Counted from the stretch's first letter, positions 1-6,810 are shown. The stretch is 10,350 bases of DNA from an uncultured Eubacteriales bacterium (GCA_900321515.1 ONWI01000080.1:1-10350); one strand, 5' to 3'. Numbers and translations are program-made. The notes: generated by a model from the sequence alone, not told the origin.

Positions 1-159
1 GGCAAAGGTCTGGAGTGTGAACGGCACCGCCATCGGAATGGAAATCCACGAACAGACCGCGATCAGTGCCGTGGACAGCGCCACCACCACAATATCCGCC
101 GTGGTGATTTTCTGATTCTTCTTGATGTTTTCTTTTACTTTGCCATTATTTTCACTCAT
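1..159 (-). CDS. bioY: BioY biotin transporter S-component, N-terminal fragment
   Basis: This is the first 53 codons of a gene that continues beyond position 1. The translation has a short polar N-terminus rich in Lys and Asn, then a hydrophobic segment (about residues 20-45) ending in SIPMAVPFTLQTFA. That last stretch is the characteristic BioY N-terminal signature (family pattern: first membrane helix, then I-P-x-x-V-P-F-T-L-Q). BioY is the substrate-binding membrane component of an ECF-type biotin uptake system, working with EcfA/A'/T or alone. The ATG at 159-157 has an AGGAGG ribosome binding site at 171-176 with an 11-nt spacer. The call is supported independently by the BirA-type operator just upstream. 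The rest of the protein is not visible, so integrity cannot be judged. Confidence 0.88.
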   Translation of the reverse strand, partial: MSENNGKVKENIKKNQKITTADIVVVALSTALIAVCSWISIPMAVPFTLQTFA

Positions 160-203
160 AATGCCAGAGACCTCCTGATCATTCAAATAAAAAATGTAAT
201 CCC

Positions 204-232
204 ATTGTAGCACGCTCTCTTCTGATTGTCAA
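204..232 (-). promoter_or_regulatory. Sigma-A promoter of bioY
   Basis: Read on the minus strand, a perfect -35 TTGACA (227-232) is followed by a 17-nt spacer and a -10 TACAAT (204-209). The -10 is preceded by TGC, an extended -10 element. Transcription should start near 197, leaving a leader of about 38 nt before the bioY ATG. The -35 lies inside the left half of the BirA-type operator, so repressor binding would block RNA polymerase. Confidence 0.88.
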
Positions 233-259
233 CCTGTTTTTAAAAATAAGGTTGACAAT
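225..259 (-). promoter_or_regulatory. BirA-type biotin operator
   Basis: A perfect 11-bp inverted repeat (225-235 and 249-259) has half-sites TTGTCAACC (226-234) and GGTTGACAA (250-258), separated by exactly 15 nt. This agrees with the known BirA operator pattern TTGTnAACC-N14/15-GGTTnACAA of Gram-positive bacteria, where biotinoyl-AMP-loaded BirA dimers repress biotin synthesis and uptake genes. It overlaps the -35 box of the bioY promoter. The match and position are seen directly; control by a BirA with an N-terminal DNA-binding domain is inferred, since birA is not in this window. Confidence 0.85.
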
Positions 260-270
260 TTTTCTTTGTA

Positions 271-313
271 TAAAAACGCCCCGATTCCTGTGTGTGAAGG
301 AACCGAGGCGTTT
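271..313 (-). terminator. Intrinsic terminator after the S24 repressor gene
   Basis: On the minus-strand transcript a 16-bp stem (arms 298-313 and 274-289) pairs throughout if two G-U wobbles are allowed, with an 8-nt loop, and is followed by a run of five U (272-276). It begins 17 nt after the stop codon of the repressor gene and ends before the bioY operator, so it separates the two transcription units. In the plus direction the stem has two mismatches and only three T follow, so the terminator is oriented for the minus strand. Confidence 0.85.
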
Positions 314-329
314 CTGTCAATATCACGGT

Positions 330-1019
330 TTATATTTTGTACAGCACCTTGCCGCAGCAGATAATGCTGTCGGAGGCGGTGTACGTCTTGGGCGGATAAT
401 TCTGATTGAGCGAGATCAGTTCGTTGACCCCTAAATGTTTGATATAGCTCTCTCCGTTGAGCACAAAAATGCCGATTTCTCCGATCTCCACGGTTTCCTG
501 CTTGCGCACCAGCACAATATCCCCGTCGTTGCAATAGGGCTGCATCGAATCGCCGCTGACCCTCACGAGGTAATCGCCCTTGCGGTGTTCGGGGGTGTCC
601 TCGATTTCCATCTCCTCCTGCGGCGCTTCGTCAAGAGGATTGCCATAGCCGGCGGACACGGGCAGCGAATAATAGGGACGGGTAATCAGGCGAATGGTGG
701 GATGACAGCGCTCATATTCGAGCTGCATCACGGAATCCAGCATGGTTTTGCCGTAACGATCAAGCGAACGGTACTTGCGCATATGCTCCAGTTCGTTCCA
801 TGTATATTGATTGCTGGTATCCGACAGCCCCGACGCGTCGTCAATGGAGCATTCCAGCGCACGGCAGATGGCAAGAATGGTGTTGAGCTTCGGATTGACA
901 TTTTCTCCTGAGGTAATCTTGCTGACTGTTCCCTTAGGCAGACCCGAACGCTCTACCAGTTCGTCAATCCTCATGCCCAATTCCTTGCGGCGTTTATTGA
1001 TAAACTCATTGAATGTCAT
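330..1019 (-). CDS. XRE-family repressor with S24 (LexA/CI-like) self-cleavage domain
   Basis: The 229-residue product has an N-terminal helix-turn-helix domain of the XRE/Cro-CI type (residues about 1-65; recognition region LPKGTVSKITSGEN). The C-terminal peptidase S24 fold covers about 115-229. The catalytic dyad is visible: Ser158 in SGDSMQP and Lys194 in SYIKHL. The candidate scissile bond is Ala123-Gly124, 34-35 residues before the serine, as in LexA. Such proteins repress DNA-damage or phage/stress genes and cleave themselves on RecA activation. The HTH is XRE-type, not the winged helix of true LexA, so this is a CI/ImmR-like regulator, not the SOS master repressor. The ATG at 1019 has AAGGGG at 1025-1030 (5-nt spacer). 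No prophage genes lie nearby in this window and no clear promoter is visible; its targets are unknown. Confidence 0.9.
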   Translation of the reverse strand: MTFNEFINKRRKELGMRIDELVERSGLPKGTVSKITSGENVNPKLNTILAICRALECSIDDASGLSDTSNQYTWNELEHMRKYRSLDRYGKTMLDSVMQLEYERCHPTIRLITRPYYSLPVSAGYGNPLDEAPQEEMEIEDTPEHRKGDYLVRVSGDSMQPYCNDGDIVLVRKQETVEIGEIGIFVLNGESYIKHLGVNELISLNQNYPPKTYTASDSIICCGKVLYKI

Positions 1020-1042
1020 GACAACCCCTTCTTTCTTTCCTC

Positions 1043-1206
1043 AGAGCCTGCTGACGTATCTCTCCACGCACGGCTTGCTTGCATCTTTTCCGCCATATTT
1101 TGCCAAAATCCTCGTTAATACACAAAGTATTGCCTGCGGTTTTGGCTGCCTTGGCGAAAAATCTGACTGCGCCATCTGCACACGTGGAGATACGTCAGCA
1201 GGCTCT
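1043..1206. mobile_element. MITE-like element with 20-bp terminal inverted repeats
   Basis: The ends AGAGCCTGCTGACGTATCTC (1043-1062) and its exact reverse complement (1187-1206) form perfect 20-bp terminal inverted repeats. Four further bases (CACG/CGTG) pair after a 2-nt bulge. Partial inner symmetry continues: a CATCTTTTCCGCCA-like stretch at 1082-1095 mirrors a TGGCGAAAAATCTG stretch at 1152-1165. The 164-bp element has no coding capacity, so it fits a non-autonomous miniature inverted-repeat transposable element. It fills nearly all of the gap between the rseP stop (1211) and the repressor start (1019). No clear target-site duplication is seen (flanks CCTC and TAGA). A large hairpin would form in RNA from either strand, but no U-tract follows. 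Confidence 0.75.
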
Positions 1207-1210
1207 TAGA

Positions 1211-2278
1211 TCAAAATAGAGACCAGACGTCCTTGACGGTGATAATAATCATCAGGAGTATCAGCAGGGCGAATCCCACAAAATGGACAATGCCCTCTTT
1301 TTCGGGATCAATGGGCTTGCGTCTGATGCCTTCGATAATGACAAAGAGCAGTCTGCCGCCGTCGAGCGCAGGCAGAGGAAGCAGGTTAAAGATACCCAAG
1401 TTGACGGTAATCAGCGCCATGAAATTGATAATGTTGTTGATACCGTCCATGAAGCTGTATTTGAATCCGGCCTCAGCCACCTGCCCGATAGCCGAAGCCA
1501 TGCCCACGGGCCCCGACACCTCGTTGAAGCCGACGCGTCCGGTGACCATCATGATAATGCTGGAATAGATCATACGGACATAGGCGTACGTCTCGGAGAA
1601 GGTATTGGAGATAACGGTCCATACGTTCTTATCCACGCGCCGAACCTTGAAATCAATTCTTGTGACCTTAGTGCCGTTGAAATCCTCCACAGGCATATGC
1701 AGATCGTTGAATTCCAGCTTCTGCCCGTCGCGCTTGACGGCAATGTCAATCACCCCGTCCTTGGCGGTGGAAAGGGCAAAACTGATGTCGGTGGCGCAGT
1801 GTGTGCGGTAGCCGTTAATGGAATATATGTCGTCGCCGAGCTGAATGCCCGCGCTCATGCTGGTGGAATCGCTCACGAGATACGCAATCCTGGTGGAAGC
1901 GTAATACGGCTGCTGCACCTGAATGACGAACATAAAGACAATGCCCAGCACGATATTCATAAAGGCGCCCGCGGCAAGGATAATGCCGCGCTGCCACCAT
2001 TTTTTGTTATTGAGGGCGCGTTCGTCGTCGCTGTCCTCGTCCTCGCCCTCCATGGCGCAATAGCCGCCGATAGGAATGAGCCTGAGCGAATAGAGGGTTT
2101 CCCTGCCCTGTTTAGAGATGATTTTCGGACCCATGCCGAGGGCGAATTCGTTGACCTTGACGCCGAATTTCTTTGCCGTTATAAAATGCCCGAATTCGTG
2201 AATGCCAATAATCATTGCAAACAGAATGACGGCAATAAACACAGTCAGTACAATGTAGAATGTTGAAATATTTACCAC
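1211..2278 (-). CDS. rseP: RseP-type site-2 intramembrane zinc metalloprotease
   Basis: The 355-residue membrane protein is of the M50B family. The zinc-binding HEFGH motif is at residues 27-31 in the first membrane helix, and the second metal-ligand motif, PALDGG, is at 303-308. A PDZ domain (about 125-210) lies between the membrane segments. After the first helix there is the usual GGYC-type loop with an acidic patch (EGEDEDSDDE, 77-86). RseP/RasP enzymes cut membrane-embedded substrates such as anti-sigma factors and remnant signal peptides. It is the last gene of the pyrH-to-rseP series, 74 nt after dxr. The chosen start is GTG (2278), and the only SD-like sequence, AGGGA (2279-2283), directly abuts it, which is unusually close. 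The next in-frame GTG (codon 13) has no ribosome binding site, so the start is less sure than the identity. Confidence 0.95.
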   Translation of the reverse strand: MVNISTFYIVLTVFIAVILFAMIIGIHEFGHFITAKKFGVKVNEFALGMGPKIISKQGRETLYSLRLIPIGGYCAMEGEDEDSDDERALNNKKWWQRGIILAAGAFMNIVLGIVFMFVIQVQQPYYASTRIAYLVSDSTSMSAGIQLGDDIYSINGYRTHCATDISFALSTAKDGVIDIAVKRDGQKLEFNDLHMPVEDFNGTKVTRIDFKVRRVDKNVWTVISNTFSETYAYVRMIYSSIIMMVTGRVGFNEVSGPVGMASAIGQVAEAGFKYSFMDGINNIINFMALITVNLGIFNLLPLPALDGGRLLFVIIEGIRRKPIDPEKEGIVHFVGFALLILLMIIITVKDVWSLF

Positions 2279-2352
2279 TCCCTGTTGAGAATATATCGTT
2301 CGCCTTTCCTTGCCGGGAACCGCCCGACCGCGTTAAATGTAATCTGAATCAA

Positions 2353-3528
2353 TTAATTATGCGACGCCTTCATCACATATTCCCGCGCCGCCTTATCGCA
2401 TTCCAAAACATCCTCAACCGTGAAGTTATCAACCTTTGGCTGGCGCTCCATAGCCTCCCAGACGAACTTTCCGATGTCGAGGAAGCCTATCTTTCTCTTG
2501 AGGAAGAGCTCGACCGCCATTTCATTGGCGCCGTTCGCGGCAGCGGGAGCGAGACCGCCCCTGCGCATGGCTTCCTTGCACGCCGCCAGACACACGAATG
2601 TCTCCGTGTCGGGTCTGAAGAAAGTCAGCTTGCCGACCTCAAAAAGATCCAGCGGCTTAGCCGGGGAGGGCACTCGGTCGGGATAGCTGATAGCGTATTG
2701 AATGGGTATTCTCATGTCGGGCGTGCCGAGCTGCGCAATCACGGAATTGTCGCAGTATTCCACGGCGGAATGAATGATGCTTTCGCGCTGCACAACCACT
2801 TCGATGTCGTCAACGCCCTTGTTGAAGAGCCAAGCCGCCTCGATAACCTCAAGACCCTTGTTCATCAGGGTAGCGGAGTCGATGGTAATCTTGGCGCCCA
2901 TGCTCCAATTGGGATGTCTGAGCGCCTGTTCGGGTGTGACGTCGAGCAGCTCCTCGCGTTTTTTGCCGAAGAAGGGACCGCCCGAAGCGGTCAGAATTAT
3001 CCTGCGGAAGGCATGATCTCCCGGCGAGCCCTGAAGGCACTGGAAGATAGCGGAATGTTCGCTGTCCACAGGAAGTATGGGAACGCCCTTCTCGCGCGCC
3101 GCGTTAATCACGAGCTGACCGCCGGCGACGAGAGTTTCCTTGTTGGCAAGCGCCAGATCCTTCCCCGCCCCGATAATTGCGAGCGTCGGGACAAGGCCGA
3201 CCATACCGACAACGGAATTGAGCACGACGTCGTTTTGCTCCAGAGTAGCGGCTTCAATAAAGCCATCCATGCCCTGAAGCACTCTGACCGAGGTGTCAGC
3301 CAATTTGATTTTAAGCTCGGAGGCAGCGGCAAGGTCCATCACCGCCACAACGGAAGGATTAAATTCCCTTGCCTGCTTTTCCAGCAGATCAATGCTGCGG
3401 TTTGCGCAGAGAGCGGTGACATTCAGCCCCATTCCGCGCACAACGTCGAGCGCCTGCGTGCCGATTGAACCGGTGGAACCGAGTATGGCAATATTACGCC
3501 TTTTTTTGAAATTTTCCATATCAATCAT
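2353..3528 (-). CDS. dxr: 1-deoxy-D-xylulose 5-phosphate reductoisomerase
   Basis: Dxr converts DXP to 2-C-methyl-D-erythritol 4-phosphate using NADPH, the committed step of the MEP isoprenoid pathway that feeds UppS. The 391-residue protein shows the NADPH-binding GSTGSIG (17-23), ANKE (128-131), the metal-binding DSEHSA (155-160, Asp155 and Glu157), the catalytic-loop region HPNWSMG (205-211), and MNKGLE (222-227) with the third metal ligand Glu227. The frame is open upstream to 3576, but that would overlap cdsA. The ATG at 3528 has AAGGAT at 3538-3543 with a 9-nt spacer and is 25 nt from the cdsA stop, so it is preferred. A second ATG at 3519 is possible but has poorer spacing. Length and motifs are complete for the family. 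Confidence 0.96.
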   Translation of the reverse strand: MIDMENFKKRRNIAILGSTGSIGTQALDVVRGMGLNVTALCANRSIDLLEKQAREFNPSVVAVMDLAAASELKIKLADTSVRVLQGMDGFIEAATLEQNDVVLNSVVGMVGLVPTLAIIGAGKDLALANKETLVAGGQLVINAAREKGVPILPVDSEHSAIFQCLQGSPGDHAFRRIILTASGGPFFGKKREELLDVTPEQALRHPNWSMGAKITIDSATLMNKGLEVIEAAWLFNKGVDDIEVVVQRESIIHSAVEYCDNSVIAQLGTPDMRIPIQYAISYPDRVPSPAKPLDLFEVGKLTFFRPDTETFVCLAACKEAMRRGGLAPAAANGANEMAVELFLKRKIGFLDIGKFVWEAMERQPKVDNFTVEDVLECDKAAREYVMKASHN

Positions 3529-3553
3529 AATAAAATAATCCTTAAATTCCGCG

Positions 3554-4405
3554 CTATCTGAGAACAGGAAGCACATAGTTTAACATATAGAAAGTCGGAC
3601 AGACAAACAGAACGCTGTCGAATCTGTCCAGCACTCCGCCGTGACCGGGGAGCAGCGTGCCGAAATCCTTGATGCCGTACTGACGCTTGACGGTTGAGAA
3701 TGAAATATCGCCGAACATAGACATAAGGATGCATATTGCGGTGATAATCGTCATATTGAGATAATTGATACCGCCGGGTCTGTAACCGAGCAGATCGGCA
3801 TAAATATATGCGGAGCCGAGTGAAATAATCATTGAAATGACAAATCCGCCCACCGCGCCTTCGACGGTCTTTTTAGGACTGAGCACGGGAGCCATCTTGT
3901 GTTTGCCGAACGCTCTGCCGATGAAATACGCTCCGGCGTCGGCGTACCATGCGACGCCGAGACAAAACAGCACCAGCAGGATACCGCCGGCGGTATTGCT
4001 GCCGAGCGAATGCGCGATGAATTCCACCACCATAAACGGCAGCGCGACGAACATTGTGAGAATCATAGAAGTGCAGACCGTCTCAATCCGGAGCACGGAA
4101 TGCATTTTGAGCAGTATTCCGAACATCGCAAAGAGGAATATCATTGAAGCGAACATGATAAAGCCGAACATCTGAACCTTATCGGAGATATAAGGAGCGA
4201 GCAGAACCGCGGCGCCGTACACAAAGCAAGGGATGTAGGTTATCTTGACCTTGTCGGCGCCGGCAGTCTTGAGCGCCTCATGAATACCGACGAGGCAGAG
4301 AAAGAGCAGCACGACAGTCAGCACAAACGGATAATAAACCGACGCGAAAAGAGCGGAGATAGTAAGCGGCGCGCCCACAGCGGCGGTCAGAATTCTGGTT
4401 TTCAT
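3554..4405 (-). CDS. cdsA: Phosphatidate cytidylyltransferase (CDP-diacylglycerol synthase)
   Basis: CdsA makes CDP-diacylglycerol from phosphatidate and CTP, the precursor of phosphatidylglycerol and related lipids. The 283-residue protein is a polytopic membrane protein with about eight hydrophobic segments. The C-terminal family signature is complete: S-x-x-K-R (237-241), KD (246-247), PGHGGVLDRFD (253-263). The DAGAYFIGR (156-164) and SPKKTVEG (176-183) blocks are also present. The start ATG at 4405 lies only 4 nt after the uppS stop, with a GGGGGTG sequence inside the uppS end as the likely ribosome binding site, so translational coupling to uppS is likely. The frame is open further upstream, but that part overlaps uppS and lacks family similarity; MKTRIL followed by a membrane helix is the natural N-terminus. 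Confidence 0.96.
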   Translation of the reverse strand: MKTRILTAAVGAPLTISALFASVYYPFVLTVVLLFLCLVGIHEALKTAGADKVKITYIPCFVYGAAVLLAPYISDKVQMFGFIMFASMIFLFAMFGILLKMHSVLRIETVCTSMILTMFVALPFMVVEFIAHSLGSNTAGGILLVLFCLGVAWYADAGAYFIGRAFGKHKMAPVLSPKKTVEGAVGGFVISMIISLGSAYIYADLLGYRPGGINYLNMTIITAICILMSMFGDISFSTVKRQYGIKDFGTLLPGHGGVLDRFDSVLFVCPTFYMLNYVLPVLR

Positions 4406-4409
4406 ACTA

Positions 4410-5159
4410 TCACACACCCCCGAAGCGGCGATTGCGCCTTGAATACTCATCGAGCGCGCGCTCAAAGTCCTCGGTGGAGAAATCGGGCCAGAGTATCTCG
4501 TCCATAAAGACATACTCAGAATACGCCGACTGCCAGAGAAGGAAGTTGGAGGTGCGGTATTCGCCGCTCGGACGGATAATCAGATCGGGGTCAGGCTGAC
4601 CGAAGGTGTACAAATGATCGGAAATCACATCGGGGTTAATGTCATCGGACTTGATTTTGCCCTCGGCGACCTCGGAGGAAATCCGCCTGACAGCCCTGAC
4701 GATCTCATCCCTGCCGCCGTAATTCATAGCGATATTGAGCCTCATGCCGGTCTTGTCGGAGGAGATGGCCTCGGTTTCATGAATAAGCTGCTGGAGCTTG
4801 GGGCTGAAGGCAGTCACATCGCCGATGAAGATGGTGCGGATATTCTCCTCGCTGAAATCGCGGAGAGCCTCAATGAGGTAATCGTAAAAAATATCCATCA
4901 GCGCGTCGATTTCTTCTTTTGGGCGTCTCCAGTTCTCGGTGGAGAAGGCGTAGACCGTCAGATTTTTAATACCAATGCTGTTGGCGTAGCGGGTAATTTT
5001 TTTGAATGTGGCAGCGCCGACCTTGTGCCCCGCCTGTCTGGGCAGACCTCTTTTTTTTGCCCATCTTCCGTTGCCGTCCATTATAATGCCCACATGGGTC
5101 GGCAGTATTCTTTGGGAACGGTCAATCTTTTCTTCGGTTTGTTTTTTCTTGAATAACAC
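4410..5159 (-). CDS. uppS: Isoprenyl transferase, undecaprenyl diphosphate synthase
   Basis: UppS condenses eight isopentenyl diphosphates with farnesyl diphosphate to make C55-PP, the lipid carrier for peptidoglycan. The cis-prenyltransferase motifs are complete in 249 residues: HVGIIMDGNGRWA (22-34, catalytic Asp28), TVYAFSTENWRRP (68-80), MNYGGRDEI (145-153), and the diphosphate-binding block IRPSGEYRTSNFLLWQ (195-210, Arg196, Arg202, Ser204) with Glu215 as the metal-site acid. The block reads R-P-S-G-E where many homologues have R-T-G/S-G-E; the binding residues are unchanged. The start is GTG at 5159. The ribosome binding site is weak (AGAGAGA, about 7 nt upstream), so a lower translation rate or unusual initiation is possible. 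It is followed 4 nt later by cdsA and preceded by an unusually long 236-nt gap after frr. Confidence 0.96.
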   Translation of the reverse strand: MLFKKKQTEEKIDRSQRILPTHVGIIMDGNGRWAKKRGLPRQAGHKVGAATFKKITRYANSIGIKNLTVYAFSTENWRRPKEEIDALMDIFYDYLIEALRDFSEENIRTIFIGDVTAFSPKLQQLIHETEAISSDKTGMRLNIAMNYGGRDEIVRAVRRISSEVAEGKIKSDDINPDVISDHLYTFGQPDPDLIIRPSGEYRTSNFLLWQSAYSEYVFMDEILWPDFSTEDFERALDEYSRRNRRFGGV

Positions 5160-5301
5160 GGCTTGTCTCTCTTTTTCAATATATTTTTTCTCAGTAGCAA
5201 CGCCCGCGTCCGGAAAAAATCATGACACGGTGAATGGCGGAAGCGCACCGTTCAACGTAAGCCGATGCGTGCGCACAGTCTGAGGAAGCGCTGACAAAGC
5301 C

Positions 5302-5334
5302 GGATTCCACGAATCCCCGCGGCGCAAATCGCCG
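5302..5334 (-). other. Two adjacent short hairpins in the frr-uppS gap
   Basis: The 236-nt gap between frr and uppS (5160-5395) is long compared with the other spacings in this operon (4 to 74 nt). Within it two small perfect stems lie next to each other on the transcript: 5320-5324/5330-5334 (CGGCG/CGCCG, 5-nt loop) and 5302-5307/5311-5316 (6 bp, 3-nt loop). Neither is followed by a U-tract, so they are not intrinsic terminators. I see no good promoter and no convincing small gene in the gap. A processing site or leader for uppS is possible but not shown. Confidence 0.35.
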
Positions 5335-5395
5335 GAAAAGCCATCAATCAGCGCATTCCCGAATCAAGACACACGGATACCGCCCGACAGAACAA

Positions 5396-5950
5396 TTACA
5401 TATCCATAATCTCCTTGGATTTTTCCGAAGCCATAGAGTCTATCTGCTTGCAATACTTGTCGGTAGCATCCTGAATCTTCTTTTCGCCCTGTTTGAGGTC
5501 GTCCTCGGTAATCTCGGAATTTTTCTTCATAGCCTTGAGTTTTTCCACTGCGTCACGGCGGATAGAGCGGATAGCGACCTTGCTTTCCTCGCCCATTTTG
5601 CTGACGTCCTTGCAAAGCGCCTTGCGGCGTTCCTCAGTGAGCGGAGGAAATACGAGGCGGATAACCTTGCCGTCGCTCTGGGGATTGATGCCGATGTCGG
5701 CTTCATTGATAGCTCTTTCAATCGCCTTGACAGACTTCATGTCCCACGGCTCGATGAGAAGCAGTCTTGCCTCGGGGACGCTCACGGCGGCAATCTGGTT
5801 GATAGGGGTGGGAACGCCGTAATAATCCACATTCACCTTTGAGATAATGGCGGGATTGGCTCTGCCCGCGCGGAGGGTCTTGAATTCCTCGGAAAGCACG
5901 TCGAGAGTTTTTTCCATCTTGATTTTCATATCGTCAATTGTCTTTTTCAT
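5396..5950 (-). CDS. frr: Ribosome recycling factor
   Basis: RRF, with EF-G, splits post-termination ribosomes into subunits. The 184-residue product matches the usual length of about 185. Typical features are the N-terminal helix ending in TLRAGRANPAII (25-36), the domain II stretch YYGVPTPINQIA (43-54), the VFPPLTEERRK segment leading back into the three-helix bundle, and the conserved IRSIRRDA block corresponding to the arginine-rich tip of domain I. The ATG at 5950 has AGAAGG 9 nt upstream. It follows pyrH by 56 nt, the standard pyrH-frr pairing. Nothing is missing or odd in the protein. Confidence 0.97.
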   Translation of the reverse strand: MKKTIDDMKIKMEKTLDVLSEEFKTLRAGRANPAIISKVNVDYYGVPTPINQIAAVSVPEARLLLIEPWDMKSVKAIERAINEADIGINPQSDGKVIRLVFPPLTEERRKALCKDVSKMGEESKVAIRSIRRDAVEKLKAMKKNSEITEDDLKQGEKKIQDATDKYCKQIDSMASEKSKEIMDM

Positions 5951-6006
5951 AACATAATACCTTCTTTTAAAAAATCTGTTCTGTATTCAGGTCAGCGGTT
6001 TGGAAA

Positions 6007-6714
6007 TTACGGAGTAACGAGCGTGCCGACGTTTTCGCCCTGCATGGCGCGGACCATATCGTCGGGATTTTCAAGGTTGTAGACCTGAATGGGAATCTTG
6101 TTTTCACGGCACATAGCGGCGGCAGTGCTGTCCATCACCTGCAGGTTTCTGATAAGCACCTCTTCAAATGAAATGGTGTCGAATTTCACAGCATCGGGAT
6201 TCTTTTTGGGATCGCTGTCGTAAACACCGTCCACCATAGTCGCCTTGAAGATGACCTCAGCCTCGATTTCAGCGGCTCTCAGAGCTGCCGCGAGGTCGGT
6301 GGAACAGAAGGGATTGCCAGTGCCGCAGCCGAAGACCAATATTCTGCCCTTTTCCAGATGGCGCACAGCGCGGTTGCGGATGTAGGGTTCCGCGACAGTA
6401 TCCATCTGAATAGCGGTCTGGACTCTGACGTCACAGCCGAGCTGTTCGAGCATATCACCCACAGCGAGTGCGTTCATCAGGGTAGCGAGCATACCGATGT
6501 GATCGGCGCGCGTCCTGTCCATACCCTCGGAGCTTCTGCCGCGCCAGAAATTGCCGCCGCCCACGACGATACCTATCTGCACGCCCATATCGGCGCACTT
6601 CTTGACGGAAGTGCAGATCTTGCGGATAACCTCGTCATTCAGACCGAAATGCTTGTCTCCTGCCAGAGCCTCGCCGCTCAGCTTGAGCAGCACACGGGAA
6701 TATTTAGCCTGCAT
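6007..6714 (-). CDS. pyrH: Uridylate (UMP) kinase
   Basis: PyrH phosphorylates UMP to UDP with ATP. It is the bacterial amino-acid-kinase-fold enzyme, hexameric and allosterically controlled by GTP and UTP in studied species. The 235-residue product has KLSGEAL (11-17), the glycine-rich GGGNFWRGR (52-60), the UMP-binding region MDRTRADHIGMLATLMNA (65-82), GTGNPFCSTD (131-140), and the nucleotide-binding DGVYDSDPK (162-170). Two ATGs are possible. The one at 6714 has AAAGG (6725-6729) at a 10-nt spacing and is chosen; the ATG at 6723 would leave only 1 nt. It is the first gene after a promoter and opens the pyrH-frr-uppS-cdsA-dxr-rseP operon. The usual upstream partners rpsB and tsf are not here. 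Confidence 0.97.
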   Translation of the reverse strand: MQAKYSRVLLKLSGEALAGDKHFGLNDEVIRKICTSVKKCADMGVQIGIVVGGGNFWRGRSSEGMDRTRADHIGMLATLMNALAVGDMLEQLGCDVRVQTAIQMDTVAEPYIRNRAVRHLEKGRILVFGCGTGNPFCSTDLAAALRAAEIEAEVIFKATMVDGVYDSDPKKNPDAVKFDTISFEEVLIRNLQVMDSTAAAMCRENKIPIQVYNLENPDDMVRAMQGENVGTLVTP

Positions 6715-6742
6715 AATGATCATGCCTTTCTTACGTTAATCA

Positions 6743-6762
6743 TCCGCACAAAAACATGCGGA
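6743..6762 (-). promoter_or_regulatory. Small hairpin in the pyrH 5' leader
   Basis: The leader RNA can form a 6-bp stem (TCCGCA/TGCGGA, arms 6757-6762 and 6743-6748) with an 8-nt U-rich loop. It lies between the predicted start of transcription (near 6775) and the pyrH ribosome binding site (6725-6729). No U-tract follows it, so termination is unlikely. A role in mRNA stability or translation is possible but only inferred. Confidence 0.4.
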
Positions 6763-6781
6763 CATAAAATTTCTTCAATTT

Positions 6782-6810
6782 ATTTTACACAATTTACTCT
6801 AAAATGTAAA
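6782..6810 (-). promoter_or_regulatory. Sigma-A promoter of the pyrH operon
   Basis: On the minus strand a -35 TTTACA (6805-6810) is separated by 17 nt from a -10 TAAAAT (6782-6787). Very AT-rich sequence upstream (6826-6850), between this site and the preceding terminator, could act as an UP element. It gives a leader of about 60 nt before the pyrH ATG. Its position directly after the terminator of the secDF unit supports an independent operon start. Confidence 0.75.

Noticed and set aside
225..259. The palindrome as a target of the neighbouring S24 repressor
   Set aside because: Half-sites and 15-nt spacing match the BirA pattern, and the controlled gene is bioY, so BirA is the simpler explanation.
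1043..1206. The inverted repeat as an intrinsic terminator for the rseP operon
   Set aside because: The arms are 124 nt apart and no U-tract follows on the minus strand; a mobile element is the better reading.
1283..2266. A 327-codon plus-strand frame
   Set aside because: It is the antisense shadow of rseP, rich in His and Asp as expected of such shadows.
2260..3468. A 402-codon plus-strand frame
   Set aside because: It is the antisense shadow of dxr; the minus-strand protein carries every Dxr motif, and the plus frame has no family signature or ribosome binding site.
4406..4513. N-terminal extension of CdsA by 36 residues
   Set aside because: It overlaps uppS, is not membrane-like, and the ATG at 4405 fits a coupled start 4 nt after the uppS stop.
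5252..5344. A 30-codon minus-strand frame in the frr-uppS gap
   Set aside because: It has no ribosome binding site, no recognisable motif, and its composition looks like random GC-rich translation.
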